Shown here: positions 25,305 to 34,467 of the stretch, in pieces
Numbering within the stretch: the stretch's first letter is position 1
Layout: each line of letters begins with the position of its first letter
Assembly: GCA_034422115.1 (NCBI GenBank)
Contig: DAOUJW010000017.1
Span: forward strand, 297,560-361,559
Reading direction: 5' to 3'
From: DAOUJW01 sp034422115
GTDB taxonomy: Bacteria > Chloroflexota > Dehalococcoidia > Lucifugimonadales > UBA2985
Length of the DNA stretch: 64,000 nucleotides
The notes under the pieces: model-generated
Told to the model about the DNA's origin: nothing
Seen by the model: only the letters and a program-made list of their open reading frames with translations
The model's database searches: none
Made by a program: the position numbers and the translations under genes

Positions 25305-26204
25305 ATGGCAGCACAACCAGAAGCTGAACAGGCAGTAGTTTACAGGCAATCGTCCCTGATGCCCCGGGTGCTCAAGGGCACACGCAACTTCATTGTGAGG
25401 AAGCCCCTTGGGGCGGTTGGCGCGGCCATCATACTACTAATGACCGCACTGGCCGTTCTGGCCCCGGTCATTGCCGGTGATCCGCTGAAGCTGAACATTG
25501 TGGACGCTTTGGAATCGCCGTCCGGCAAATACCTGCTTGGCACTGACGACTTCGGTAGAGACCTGTGGTCCAGAATAGTCAACGGCGCGCAGATATCCCT
25601 GATTGTGGGCTTCTCCGCGGTCGCCCTTGGCTCCGGCACCGGCGGCGTGCTGGGACTGATCAGCGCCTTCTATGGCGGCAAGGTGGACATAATCGTCCAG
25701 CGCGCTATGGACACCCTGATGTCGATCCCAACCCTGATTCTGGCTCTTGCAATTATGGCCAGCCTGGGCACGGGACTCATGAACGTGGTCCTGGCCATCG
25801 GCATTGTGCAGATACCCCGGGCGAACCGGATTGTGCGATCCCAGGCCTTTGCCGTGAAGCAGTCCGAGTTCGCTCTGGCGGCCCGCTCGATTGGGGCGGG
25901 GGACGTCCGGATAATGGCGCTTCACATCTTCCCCCAGTGCGTTGCCCCGTGGCTCATCATAGCCACCGCCGGTCTCGGCACGGCCATCATTTCAGAAGCC
26001 TCTCTCAGCTTCCTTGGGCTGGGCGTTCCGCCTCCTGAGCCTTCCTGGGGCGGTATGCTTTCCGGCCGCGCCAGAGAGTTCTACTCCGTTGCCCCGTGGC
26101 TGGCCATCTGGCCCGGCGTTGCCATCTCCCTGGCCGTTTACGGCTTCAACCTCTTCGGCGATGCCGTGAGGGATGTGCTTGACCCCAGGCTTCGGGGCAC
26201 CTAA
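25305..26204 (+). CDS. ABC transporter permease, DppC/OppC type (pair 2)
   Basis: Second channel subunit, 299 aa, paralogue of the gene at 21165. It has the FIVRKPLGAVGAAII first helix, the LGTDDFGRDLWSRIVNGAQ motif, an EAA loop (ALAARSIGAGDVRIMALHIF) and ends LDPRLRGT. As with pair 1, no ATPase genes follow and a terminator closes the unit. Confidence 0.93.
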   Translation: MAAQPEAEQAVVYRQSSLMPRVLKGTRNFIVRKPLGAVGAAIILLMTALAVLAPVIAGDPLKLNIVDALESPSGKYLLGTDDFGRDLWSRIVNGAQISLIVGFSAVALGSGTGGVLGLISAFYGGKVDIIVQRAMDTLMSIPTLILALAIMASLGTGLMNVVLAIGIVQIPRANRIVRSQAFAVKQSEFALAARSIGAGDVRIMALHIFPQCVAPWLIIATAGLGTAIISEASLSFLGLGVPPPEPSWGGMLSGRAREFYSVAPWLAIWPGVAISLAVYGFNLFGDAVRDVLDPRLRGT

Positions 26205-26226
26205 GCGCATACGGATGCAATGACTC

Positions 26227-26254
26227 GAAGAGGCGGGAGCTTCCCCGCCTCTTC
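26227..26254 (+). terminator. Rho-independent terminator of permease pair 2
   Basis: 11-bp stem GAAGAGGCGGG / CCCGCCTCTTC with a 6-nt loop, followed by TCTTTT. Confidence 0.88.
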
Positions 26255-26286
26255 TCTTTTGACTACATGGTTGCATTCCCGGGCAT

Positions 26287-26315
26287 TTGACGGGCTTTCC
26301 GAAGCTCCGTATCAT
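26287..26315 (+). promoter_or_regulatory. Promoter of comM
   Basis: TTGACG at 26287-26292, 17-bp spacer, TATCAT at 26310-26315, about 30 bp before the comM start. Confidence 0.6.
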
Positions 26316-26344
26316 ATGCCCAAGCTGGTTTGTTCAGGAGTCGA

Positions 26345-27868
26345 ATGCTTGCTAAGGCCATAACCTGCGCGATAGTGGGCCTGGAGGGAGCCGTGGTGGA
26401 GACGGAGGTGGACATATCCCCCGGGCTGCCTGCCTTCAACATCGTCGGTCTGCCGGATACGGCGGTCCAGGAGGCGCGAGAGCGGGTGAGGGCGGCCATT
26501 CGCAACTCCGGCTACGAATTTCCCATGCGCCGAATCACGGTGAACCTGGCCCCGGCAGACCTCAAGAAGGCAGGGCCTTCGTATGACCTGCCCATCGCCG
26601 TGGGAATACTGTCCAGCTCCGGCCAGCTTTCCGCCGATATATCCAATGCGGTGTTTCTGGGCGAGCTGTCCCTGGACGGGAAGCTGCGCCACACCAACGG
26701 CATTCTGCCAATGGTCGGCCTTGCCGAGGAGATGGGCATAGACCAGGTTTTTGTGCCTGCGGTCAACGCAAAGGAGGCCTCTCTGCTGGACGGCATCACC
26801 GTCTATGGCAGTGACTCCCTGGGCCAACTGGCATCCCACCTTCGTGGAGAGAGCGCGATTTCCCCGTTTGTGAACGAGGATGGCGCCGGTTCAAGCGATG
26901 AGACCGCCTGGGACGGCGGCGACCTGGCTCATATCCGGGGCCAGGAGCATGCGAAGAGGGCTCTGGAGGTGGCGGCCGCCGGAGGCCACAACCTGCTGAT
27001 GAGCGGACCGCCGGGCAGCGGCAAGACGCTCCTCGCCCGCACGTTGCCGTCCATCCTGCCCACAATGGGCTCGGCGGATGCGCTGGACGTCACCAGGATT
27101 TACAGCGTTGCCGGCCTGCTGCCCTCGGATACGCCCCTGATGTCCCACAGGCCCTTCAGGGCTCCCCACTACACAATTTCCCACGCCGGGCTGGTGGGGG
27201 GCGGCAGATGGCCCAGGCCTGGGGAGGTCTCCCTGAGCCACCGCGGCGTGCTCTTTCTGGATGAGCTGCCGGAGTTCGGACACAACGTGCTTGAGGTGCT
27301 CCGGCAGCCACTGGAGGACAAGGTGGTCACAATCAGCCGCGCGCAGGGTTCCGTGACGTTCCCGGCCAACTTCATGCTGGTGGCCGCAATGAATCCCTGT
27401 CTCTGCGGCTACTACGGGGACGCCCAGCGACAGTGCACCTGCTCGCCCACCATGGTCAACAAGTACCAGAAGCGAATATCAGGCCCGCTGCTCGACCGCA
27501 TCGACATCTTCGTTGAGGTTCCCAGGGTGGAGTACGAGAAGCTGACGGCCGACGCCGTTGGCGAGGGGTCGAGCGCTGTGCGCGACCGCGTTGAGCAGGC
27601 CAGCGAGCGGCAGAGGCACAGGTTCGCCGGGACAGGGGTACAGACCAACGCGGACATGGGCCCGGCGGAGGTGTGGGATCACTGCAAGCTGGACGACGCC
27701 GCACAGAGCCTGGCAAGGGCTGCTATGGAGCAGCTCCAGCTATCGGCCAGGGCGTTTCATCGTACACTGAAGCTGTCCCGCACCATTGCGGACCTGGCCG
27801 GCGAAGACAGCATCGGCGTTTCGCACCTGGCGGAGGCCGTACAGTACCGGCCGCGGGGCAGGGGATAG
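26345..27868 (+). CDS. comM: YifB/ComM family Mg-chelatase-like AAA+ ATPase
   Basis: Hexameric DNA-branch-migration helicase family linked to integration of incoming DNA. ATG 26345 follows AGGAG at 26336-26340; an in-frame TTG at 26330 is the alternative. The 507-aa protein has an N-terminal ChlI-type domain (AKAITCAIVGLEGAVVETEVDISPG...), Walker A GPPGSGKT near residue 227, Walker B LFLDELPEF, the NPCLCGYYGD cysteine segment of this family, and a C-terminal Mg-chelatase domain (LSARAFHRTLKLSRTIADL). It stands alone between the transporter locus and a convergent gene. Confidence 0.93.
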   Translation: MLAKAITCAIVGLEGAVVETEVDISPGLPAFNIVGLPDTAVQEARERVRAAIRNSGYEFPMRRITVNLAPADLKKAGPSYDLPIAVGILSSSGQLSADISNAVFLGELSLDGKLRHTNGILPMVGLAEEMGIDQVFVPAVNAKEASLLDGITVYGSDSLGQLASHLRGESAISPFVNEDGAGSSDETAWDGGDLAHIRGQEHAKRALEVAAAGGHNLLMSGPPGSGKTLLARTLPSILPTMGSADALDVTRIYSVAGLLPSDTPLMSHRPFRAPHYTISHAGLVGGGRWPRPGEVSLSHRGVLFLDELPEFGHNVLEVLRQPLEDKVVTISRAQGSVTFPANFMLVAAMNPCLCGYYGDAQRQCTCSPTMVNKYQKRISGPLLDRIDIFVEVPRVEYEKLTADAVGEGSSAVRDRVEQASERQRHRFAGTGVQTNADMGPAEVWDHCKLDDAAQSLARAAMEQLQLSARAFHRTLKLSRTIADLAGEDSIGVSHLAEAVQYRPRGRG

Positions 27869-27881
27869 GCAGCAGCCAACG

Positions 27882-29057
27882 CTATCCCAGGTATTCCATA
27901 GCGTTCCGCGCCAGTATCTCCGCCGCTATTGGAAGCGCTCTCTCGTCGAAATCAAAGGATGAGTTGTGGTGCGGAGAGTCCAGGCCCGCCTCCGGGTTTG
28001 CAGACCCCACCAGGAAGTAGCACCCCGGCGCCTCCGCCATGAACAGCGCCATGTCGTCGCCAACTGTGCTGGGCTCAATGACGGGCAGGTTGGCGTCTCC
28101 AACCACCTGGGAGGCCGTCTTGAACACGGCCCCGGTCACGGACAGGTCGTTCTCAACAGCAATACAGCCTCTCGGGTGGTCGAAGTCAAGGCTGCCATCC
28201 ATAGAGGCGCAGATGGCCGCCGCCATCTCCGGTATGCGAGCCATGAGCCGCTGGCGCAGGTCGTTGTCGACGGTGCGCAGCGTCCCCGTCATCTCCACCT
28301 GGTCGGCAATGATGTTGAAGGCGGTCCCGCCGTGGATGGTGCCGATGGTCAGCACGGCGCCCGCGAAGGGATGCTTCTCACGGCTCACCAGCGTCTGGAG
28401 GGCGGATATGACCTGCGCCGATATGACCACCGGGTCAACGGAGAGGTGCGGCAAGGCCCCGTGGCCTCCCCTGCCTTTGATCACCAGGCGGAACTCGTCG
28501 GCGCTGGAGAAGATGACGCCCGGCTTCAACCCTATCTGGCCCACGGGCAGGGCGTTCCACAGGTGAAATCCCAGGACTCTGTCCACACGGGGGTTGTCCA
28601 TAACGCCCTGGTGGATCATCTCCTGCGCGCCGCTCATGTTCTCCTCCGCGGGCTGGAACACGAACTTCACACGTCCCTTTAGTGATGCGCGGTTCCTGGA
28701 AAGCACCGACGCCACGCCCAGCAGCGCCGCCACGTGGCCGTCGTGGCCGCAGGCGTGCATGACATCGTTGTTCTGAGACCTGTAGGACGCATCGGAGATC
28801 TCCTGAATGGGGAGGCCGTCCATGTCGGCCCGCATCATGAGCGTGGGGCCCGGCCCTCCCCCCTCCAGCAGGCCGACCACTCCCGTCGTCGCAATGCCCG
28901 TAGACACCGTCAGGCCCAGGCGTTCCAGCCTGTCGGCGATCAGCCTTGCGGTGCGCTCCTCCTGGAACGCCAGCTCCGGGTGGGCGTGGAGGTCCCGCCT
29001 GGTGGAGACCATGTCTTCCTGCTCGGCCTGGATTGCCTCCTTGAGGTCAATGTCCAT
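27882..29057 (-). CDS. M20 family metallo-amidohydrolase
   Basis: Cytoplasmic zinc-dependent hydrolase of the IAA-amino acid/N-acyl-amino acid amidohydrolase group (391 aa). It begins with the RRDLHAHPELAFQEERTA motif. Metal ligands appear in MHACGHDGH near residues 98-106, in QPAEE and in GFHLWNALPVG, and the dimerisation domain contains GRGGHGALPH. GGAGGAGC precedes the ATG. The substrate (aminoacyl amide, hippurate or similar) cannot be assigned. It converges on comM with 13 bp between the stops. Confidence 0.92.
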   Translation of the reverse strand: MDIDLKEAIQAEQEDMVSTRRDLHAHPELAFQEERTARLIADRLERLGLTVSTGIATTGVVGLLEGGGPGPTLMMRADMDGLPIQEISDASYRSQNNDVMHACGHDGHVAALLGVASVLSRNRASLKGRVKFVFQPAEENMSGAQEMIHQGVMDNPRVDRVLGFHLWNALPVGQIGLKPGVIFSSADEFRLVIKGRGGHGALPHLSVDPVVISAQVISALQTLVSREKHPFAGAVLTIGTIHGGTAFNIIADQVEMTGTLRTVDNDLRQRLMARIPEMAAAICASMDGSLDFDHPRGCIAVENDLSVTGAVFKTASQVVGDANLPVIEPSTVGDDMALFMAEAPGCYFLVGSANPEAGLDSPHHNSSFDFDERALPIAAEILARNAMEYLG

Positions 29058-29202
29058 CGATGCTCCTCCCTGAATAACGCCTTCAATTTCATTCTATCAG
29101 ATTGCAGGCGGCGTTTGCGGGCGACAGGTCGCTTTCGGGCAGGGGCGCAGGCGGGCTTTCGTAGTATAATGTAGCCAGATACGAAGAAAGAAAGGCGGTA
29201 CG

Positions 29203-29949
29203 TTGGACCTCTACTTCGAGCGCGGTTCAAAGGAGGCCCCCAAGGGGCACGCACTGGTCTACTTCCGTCAGAAGTACAACCAGGATGAGATACTGGCTAC
29301 ATACGTCATCACCCTGCCCATAACGGTGGACGTGTCAAAGTACATCCCGCCGATGTTTGCGGCCCAGATACAGGGCATGAACGCCCAGGAGCTTGCAGGC
29401 TTTGCCTTTCCGCCGTTCCCGGAGAAGGTTGATAGCCTGGCCGAGATTCAACGCCTAGCGGAGGCAAGGGACGACGACCTGATTGACGGGGGCACTGGAG
29501 ACGCCGACAATCCCCTGGATATGGTGCAGGTGGTGAACGACCTCCAGCAGGAGTACACGCGCCTTTGGCAGCAGTCCCAGGAGTCGAGCCAGCCGCCGGC
29601 CCTTTCGGGAGAGCCCAGCGTGAACGAGCTTCTCTTTGAGCTGATGGGGGAGACTGCCAAGCTGAGTGAGCTGTCAAAGCTGGTGGGCAAGCTGCGCTTC
29701 GCCATCGAGGGATCCGACTCGCGGCTGATGAAGGAGGCGGAGGAGGAGATACTGACCCTGGCCAAGCACCTGCCGGAGAACTACCGCGTGCCCCGGATAA
29801 TTGAGGTTGCCGAGATGCCGGACGCCGTGGGCGCCAGGCTGGCCCAGCTGTACCTGGAGCGCTGCTACAAGCTGTACGAAGAGGACTACCGCAACATACA
29901 GCAGGTGGAGGGCGAAATACGGACGATAGAGGAGGGGACTGGGTCGTGA
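29203..29949 (+). CDS. Conserved hypothetical cytoplasmic protein
   Basis: A 248-aa acidic protein starting at TTG 29203, with TATAAT at 29165-29170 as a possible -10. The N-terminal part (residues 1-75) reads as a compact alpha/beta region (ALVYFRQKYNQDEILATYVITLPI). The rest is helical and rich in Glu, Gln and Leu, with possible coiled coil at 125-200, and ends in an ERCYKLYEEDYRNIQQVEGE helix. There is no signal peptide or membrane segment. I recognise no family. Coding character and isolation between a divergent promoter and a repeat-rich gap make it a real gene. Confidence 0.75.
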   Translation: MDLYFERGSKEAPKGHALVYFRQKYNQDEILATYVITLPITVDVSKYIPPMFAAQIQGMNAQELAGFAFPPFPEKVDSLAEIQRLAEARDDDLIDGGTGDADNPLDMVQVVNDLQQEYTRLWQQSQESSQPPALSGEPSVNELLFELMGETAKLSELSKLVGKLRFAIEGSDSRLMKEAEEEILTLAKHLPENYRVPRIIEVAEMPDAVGARLAQLYLERCYKLYEEDYRNIQQVEGEIRTIEEGTGS

Positions 29950-30286
29950 GGCAAGCGCTTGCGCGTGCTTGTGAGCGCTGTCAAGTATACTTAGATGTAT
30001 ATCTATAGCATTCACCAGCGCTCAGGCCTTATGCAGAGCGGGCCGTTCGGAAGCATTCGGTATTCCCGGGGTGTGTCGGTATTGTCAATGCAGATTGAGA
30101 TACCACTTCTTGCCCGCTCATGGTGAGCTTGTCGAACAATTTGAGCGGGCATAAGACAGCCGTGAGGCTCCCGCTCACATCCTTCGACATGCTCAGGGTG
30201 AGCGGGAAACGAGGTGTATCAGTACATGTCTGTTGTGCTAAGGAGGAATACCAACACGTATAGAGAATACCAAACGCCTTCTCAGC
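29950..30286. other. Gene-free spacer with REP-like repeats
   Basis: Non-coding stretch. Apart from two palindromic REP-like units (30112-30206) and the mutase promoter that follows, I see only short unsupported reading frames. Confidence 0.6.
30112..30206. repeat. Pair of REP-like palindromes
   Basis: Two palindromes in tandem: 30112-30150 (GCCCGCTCA...TTGAGCGGGC) and 30169-30206 (CCCGCTCAC...GTGAGCGGG). Their cores are GGTGAGCTTGTCGAAC and CCTTCGACATGCTCAGGG, so the same family is present in opposite orientations. Confidence 0.75.
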
Positions 30287-30315
30287 TTGACACCACTTTA
30301 GGCATTTCGTATCCT
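30287..30315 (+). promoter_or_regulatory. Promoter of the methylmalonyl-CoA mutase operon
   Basis: TTGACA at 30287-30292, 17-bp spacer, TATCCT at 30310-30315. It predicts a 5' leader of about 70 nt before the mutase start. Confidence 0.7.
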
Positions 30316-30393
30316 AACCGCGTTCCTACCTTTGGATAGTCGCCATAGAACTTCACAAAATTACTGAGACTAACCCCTTGCAGGAGGCTTGTC

Positions 30394-32049
30394 ATGGCCA
30401 CTGACAGGAAACAGGAATGGAAGGAGAAGGTCTGGCAGCCCGCTACCGAGCGCAGCCGGGAGCGCCAGGACCGCTTTGAGACCACCTCTGAGATAGAGGT
30501 TGACCCCATCTATACCCCGGAGGACGTCGCCAACCAGGACTACGACCGCGACCTTGGCTTTCCGGGCAGCTTTCCCTACACTAGGGGCGTTCAGCCCACG
30601 ATGTACCGGGGACGCATCTGGACCATGCGCCAGTACTCCGGCTTCGCATCGGCGGAGGAGACCAACCGGCGCTACCACTACCTCCTGGAGCAGGGCCAGA
30701 CGGGGCTTTCGATGGCCTTTGACCTGCCCACTCAAACTGGCTACGACTCCGACCATCCCATCGCATACAGCGAGGTTGGCAGGGTGGGCGTGCCCATCTC
30801 CCACTTGGAGGATATGGAGACCGTCTTCAACGGCATCAACCTGGCGGACGTCTCCACCTCCATGACCATAAACGCCACGGCCTCTCTGCTCCTGGCCTAC
30901 TACATAGCCATGGCCAAGAAGCAGGGCGTTGACCCCAAGGAGCTCAGGGGCACCGTCCAGAATGACATCCTGAAGGAGTACATTGCCAGGGGCACCCACA
31001 TCTACCCGGCGACGCCCTCCATGCGGCTGGTGACGGATCTCTTCGCCTACTGCGCCACGGAGACGCCCAACTGGAACACAATCTCCATCAGCGGCTACCA
31101 CATGCGGGAGGCGGGGTGCACGGCCGCCCAGGAGGTCGGGTTTACCATTGCAAATGCGATGGCCTACGTGCGGGCTGCCGTCAACGCGGGCCTGAACGTG
31201 GACGACTTCGCGCCTCAGCTTACCTTCTTCTTTGTTGCTCAGAGCAACCTCATGGAGGAGGTGGCGAAGTTCAGAGCCGCCCGCCGACTGTGGGCGCGCC
31301 TGATGAAGGAGCGCTTCAACTCCCAGAACCCGCGCTCCCAGATGATGCGATTCCACGCCCAGACCGCAGGCGTGACGCTCACGGCCCAGCAGCCCGACAA
31401 CAACGTTGTAAGGTCAAGCATACAGGCGCTGGCCGCCATTCTGGGCGGGACCCAGTCGCTGCACGTCAACTCCAAGGACGAGGCCCTTGCGCTGCCGACG
31501 GAGGAGGCCGTGACCCTGTCCCTGCGCACCCAGCAGGTGCTGGCCTTCGAGTGCGGCCTGACGGACACGGTGGATCCAATGGCCGGCTCCTACTACGTTG
31601 AAAAGCTGACGGACGACCTTGAGCGTGCGGCCCTGCGCTACATTGCCCAGGTGGACGAGCTTGGTGGAGCGGTCTATGCCATTGAGCAGGGGTACCAGCA
31701 GAGGGAGATTGGGGATGCCGCCTACAAGCTCCAGCTTGAAATCGAGGACGGCGACCGCACGGTCGTGGGAGTCAACGCCTACCAGACCAGCGAGGAGCCG
31801 GAGATTGACATCTTTCAGATAGACCCGGCTGAGCGAGACCGCCAGATTGCCAGGTTGCAAAGGGTTCGCTCTACGCGTGACGGCTCCAGGGTTGCGGCGG
31901 CGTTGGCAAACCTGGAGAGGGTAGCCCGCAGCAGCGAGAACACCATGCCCGCCATTCTGGAGTGCGTGGAGGCCTACTGCACCACCGGCGAGATATGCAA
32001 CGTGTTCCGCACCGTGTTCGGCGTTCAGCAGGACCGAGCGGCCGTCTAG
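30394..32049 (+). CDS. mcmA: Methylmalonyl-CoA mutase, large (catalytic) subunit
   Basis: Adenosylcobalamin-dependent isomerisation of methylmalonyl-CoA and succinyl-CoA in propionate and branched-chain catabolism. The 551-aa protein is the TIM-barrel catalytic part only; the B12 domain is separate downstream. Tyr71 in TMYRGRIWTMRQYSGF and the Arg in IARGTHIYP match the residues that select methylmalonyl-CoA over isobutyryl-CoA. SISGYHMREAG carries the conserved His. GCAGGAGG precedes ATG 30394. It is followed by an epimerase and the small subunit, a complete two-step module. Confidence 0.93.
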   Translation: MATDRKQEWKEKVWQPATERSRERQDRFETTSEIEVDPIYTPEDVANQDYDRDLGFPGSFPYTRGVQPTMYRGRIWTMRQYSGFASAEETNRRYHYLLEQGQTGLSMAFDLPTQTGYDSDHPIAYSEVGRVGVPISHLEDMETVFNGINLADVSTSMTINATASLLLAYYIAMAKKQGVDPKELRGTVQNDILKEYIARGTHIYPATPSMRLVTDLFAYCATETPNWNTISISGYHMREAGCTAAQEVGFTIANAMAYVRAAVNAGLNVDDFAPQLTFFFVAQSNLMEEVAKFRAARRLWARLMKERFNSQNPRSQMMRFHAQTAGVTLTAQQPDNNVVRSSIQALAAILGGTQSLHVNSKDEALALPTEEAVTLSLRTQQVLAFECGLTDTVDPMAGSYYVEKLTDDLERAALRYIAQVDELGGAVYAIEQGYQQREIGDAAYKLQLEIEDGDRTVVGVNAYQTSEEPEIDIFQIDPAERDRQIARLQRVRSTRDGSRVAAALANLERVARSSENTMPAILECVEAYCTTGEICNVFRTVFGVQQDRAAV

Positions 32050-32063
32050 TTAGAGGTAGCTTT

Positions 32064-32864
32064 ATGTTCGTTACAATCGACCACATAGGCATAGCGGTGA
32101 ATGACCTGGAGGCCGCCATCGCCAGGTTCAATGAGGTGCTGGGCGTCTCTGAGGCCGCTCGCGAGAACGTGGAGGACCAGCAGCTTATTGCGGCCCTGCT
32201 GCCCACAGCCGACGTCCGGTTTGAGCTGCTACAGCCAACAGACCCGGAGAGCATTGTGGGCCGCTTCCTGGAGCGCCGCGGCGAGGGCGTCCACCACATC
32301 TGCTTTGAGGTCAGCGACATCGAGGCTGAGATACAGGACCTGACGGCGCGAGAGGTGCAGCTAATCCAGGGCGCTCCGCGACGGGGGTTTGTCGGCCAGG
32401 TGGAGTTTGTACATCCCAGGGCCGCGGCCGGCGTGCTGACTGAGATCGCCCAGATCGAGCTGAGAACGCCGACCGACATAGACCTGCAGATGGGGCGCGT
32501 CACCGTCGCCACCAAGAGCGCGGGGGCGTCGGCTGACGTGTGGAAGCGGAACTTCGGCATGGTGGACAGCGGCGACACCGGCTTCAGCAGCTCGCCCGCG
32601 AACTCCGCAAGGCACAGGGAGTTGTGTATCCGGGACTCGGGGGAGAGGGCCGTCATGCGCTTTGCTGAGCCCCTCGGCTCGCAGGGACCCATCCATGACT
32701 TCATTGAAAATCGTGGAGAGGGCGTCTACTCCCTGACCCTGATTACGTCCAATCCGGAGAGCGTTCCCTTCGTCAAGGCGAACCGGGGCAGCACCGTAGT
32801 CCCGCCTGAGCAGCTTATGGGCGTCAGGGTGGGGATTGAACGGGCGAGGAGCGGCGGCAGGTAG
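32064..32864 (+). CDS. mce: Methylmalonyl-CoA epimerase, two-VOC-domain form
   Basis: Converts (S)- to (R)-methylmalonyl-CoA for the mutase. ATG 32064 (AGAGGT upstream) lies 14 bp after the large subunit; the longer reading frame from 31962 overlaps it. Residues 1-135 form a normal epimerase VOC domain with metal ligands in DHIGIAV, ELLQP, GVHHICFEV and GVLTEI. The product is 266 aa, about twice the usual epimerase: residues 140-260 look like a second, degenerate VOC domain (SADVWKRNFGM, ENRGEGVYSLTLIT). Its role is unknown; it may be structural. It is the middle gene of the mutase operon. Confidence 0.88.
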   Translation: MFVTIDHIGIAVNDLEAAIARFNEVLGVSEAARENVEDQQLIAALLPTADVRFELLQPTDPESIVGRFLERRGEGVHHICFEVSDIEAEIQDLTAREVQLIQGAPRRGFVGQVEFVHPRAAAGVLTEIAQIELRTPTDIDLQMGRVTVATKSAGASADVWKRNFGMVDSGDTGFSSSPANSARHRELCIRDSGERAVMRFAEPLGSQGPIHDFIENRGEGVYSLTLITSNPESVPFVKANRGSTVVPPEQLMGVRVGIERARSGGR

Positions 32865-32883
32865 GCCCAATGGAGGTGGAACT

Positions 32884-33300
<417 letters not shown>

Positions 33301-33310
33301 TCGCCGTGCC

Positions 33311-33340
33311 TTGACGATTCAGTTCAGGCGATGTTAGCTT
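33311..33340 (+). promoter_or_regulatory. Promoter resembling the array type
   Basis: TTGACG at 33311-33316, 18-bp spacer ending TGT, TAGCTT at 33335-33340. It shares the TGN-TAG-CT -10 shape of the array promoters and lies before the dehydrogenase at 33399. Confidence 0.6.
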
Positions 33341-33398
33341 ACAAGCAAGGGCCCCTGTTCCCGCGGGGGTCAAGTCGTTCAAAAATGGGGGTTCCCGT

Positions 33399-34442
33399 AT
33401 GAAAGCTGTGGTCTTTGAGGAGCATGGCAGCACGGAGGTGCTGAAGTACCAGGACGTGCCCACGCCTCAGGTGTCTCCCAACGAGGTGCTTATCAAGGTC
33501 AGGGCGGCGTCGGCCAACTACAACGACATCTGGGCCAGGCAGGGCCTGCCCGGAGTGCCCATTATCCTGCCCCACATCTCCGGCAGCGACATCTCCGGCG
33601 AGGTGGTGGAGGTTGGCAGCGAGGTCACAAGCATCTCCCCGGGCGACGAGGTGATAGACCACCCGGGCATCAGCTGCCGGATGTGCCAGTTCTGCGCCAG
33701 TGGCGAGGAGTTCTTCTGCCGCGACTTCAAGATATGGGGGTTTCAGACGGGGCCAATGGACGGCGGCCACGCGGAGTACGTCAAGCTGCCGGCGATGAAC
33801 GTGCTGCCCAAGCCCAAGAACATCTCCTGGGAGGAGGCGGCCTCCCTTCCCCTGATACTGGAGACCGTGTGGCGAATGCTGGTCACCAGGGCGCGCATCA
33901 GGGCCGGCGACTACGTGCTGATATGGGGCGCGGCCGGCGGCCTGGGGTCTATGGCTATTCAGGTGTGCAAACTGTTCAACGCCCAGCCAATCGCCGTTGC
34001 GGCCAGCGAGCAGAAGCTGGAGTTTTGCCGGAGCCTGGGGGCGGAGCACACCATCAACCGGAAGGAGCAGGACGTCTTCCAGGAGGTGCGCAGGATAACG
34101 GACAGGAGGGGAGTGGACGTGGTGTTCGAGCACGTTGGGGAGGCCACCTGGGCCGACAGCGTACGCTCCATGAAGTGGGGCGGCACCCTGGTGGTGTGCG
34201 GCGCAACCACCGGCTTCGAGGCCCCCACGGACCTGCGCTTCCTGTGGAACAAGCAGATGAATTTCCTTGGGTCTCACCTCAGCTCCAAGAGCGAGCTCAT
34301 GGAGGCCCTTCCCTTTGTGGAGCGCGGCGACATAAAGCCGGTTGTGTCCCGGGTGTTTCCCCTGGCGGATGTCTCAAAGGGGCAGGAGATCATGGAGAAC
34401 GACGAGGTCCTGGGGAAGATAATCTACGTGCCGGAGTCCTAG
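33399..34442 (+). CDS. Zinc-type MDR family dehydrogenase/reductase
   Basis: 347-aa medium-chain dehydrogenase. Structural-zinc cysteines appear in CRMCQFCASGEEFFC (residues 93-107), and the nucleotide loop GAAGGLGSMA lies near residue 175. The catalytic zinc cysteine of alcohol dehydrogenases is replaced by Asn in ANYNDIW, a pattern seen in quinone-oxidoreductase and acyl-CoA-type members, so alcohol oxidation is not assured. It follows the mutase operon on its own promoter. Substrate unknown. Confidence 0.88.
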   Translation: MKAVVFEEHGSTEVLKYQDVPTPQVSPNEVLIKVRAASANYNDIWARQGLPGVPIILPHISGSDISGEVVEVGSEVTSISPGDEVIDHPGISCRMCQFCASGEEFFCRDFKIWGFQTGPMDGGHAEYVKLPAMNVLPKPKNISWEEAASLPLILETVWRMLVTRARIRAGDYVLIWGAAGGLGSMAIQVCKLFNAQPIAVAASEQKLEFCRSLGAEHTINRKEQDVFQEVRRITDRRGVDVVFEHVGEATWADSVRSMKWGGTLVVCGATTGFEAPTDLRFLWNKQMNFLGSHLSSKSELMEALPFVERGDIKPVVSRVFPLADVSKGQEIMENDEVLGKIIYVPES

Positions 34443-34467
34443 TAAGCACGACTCGCAGGGAGACATT

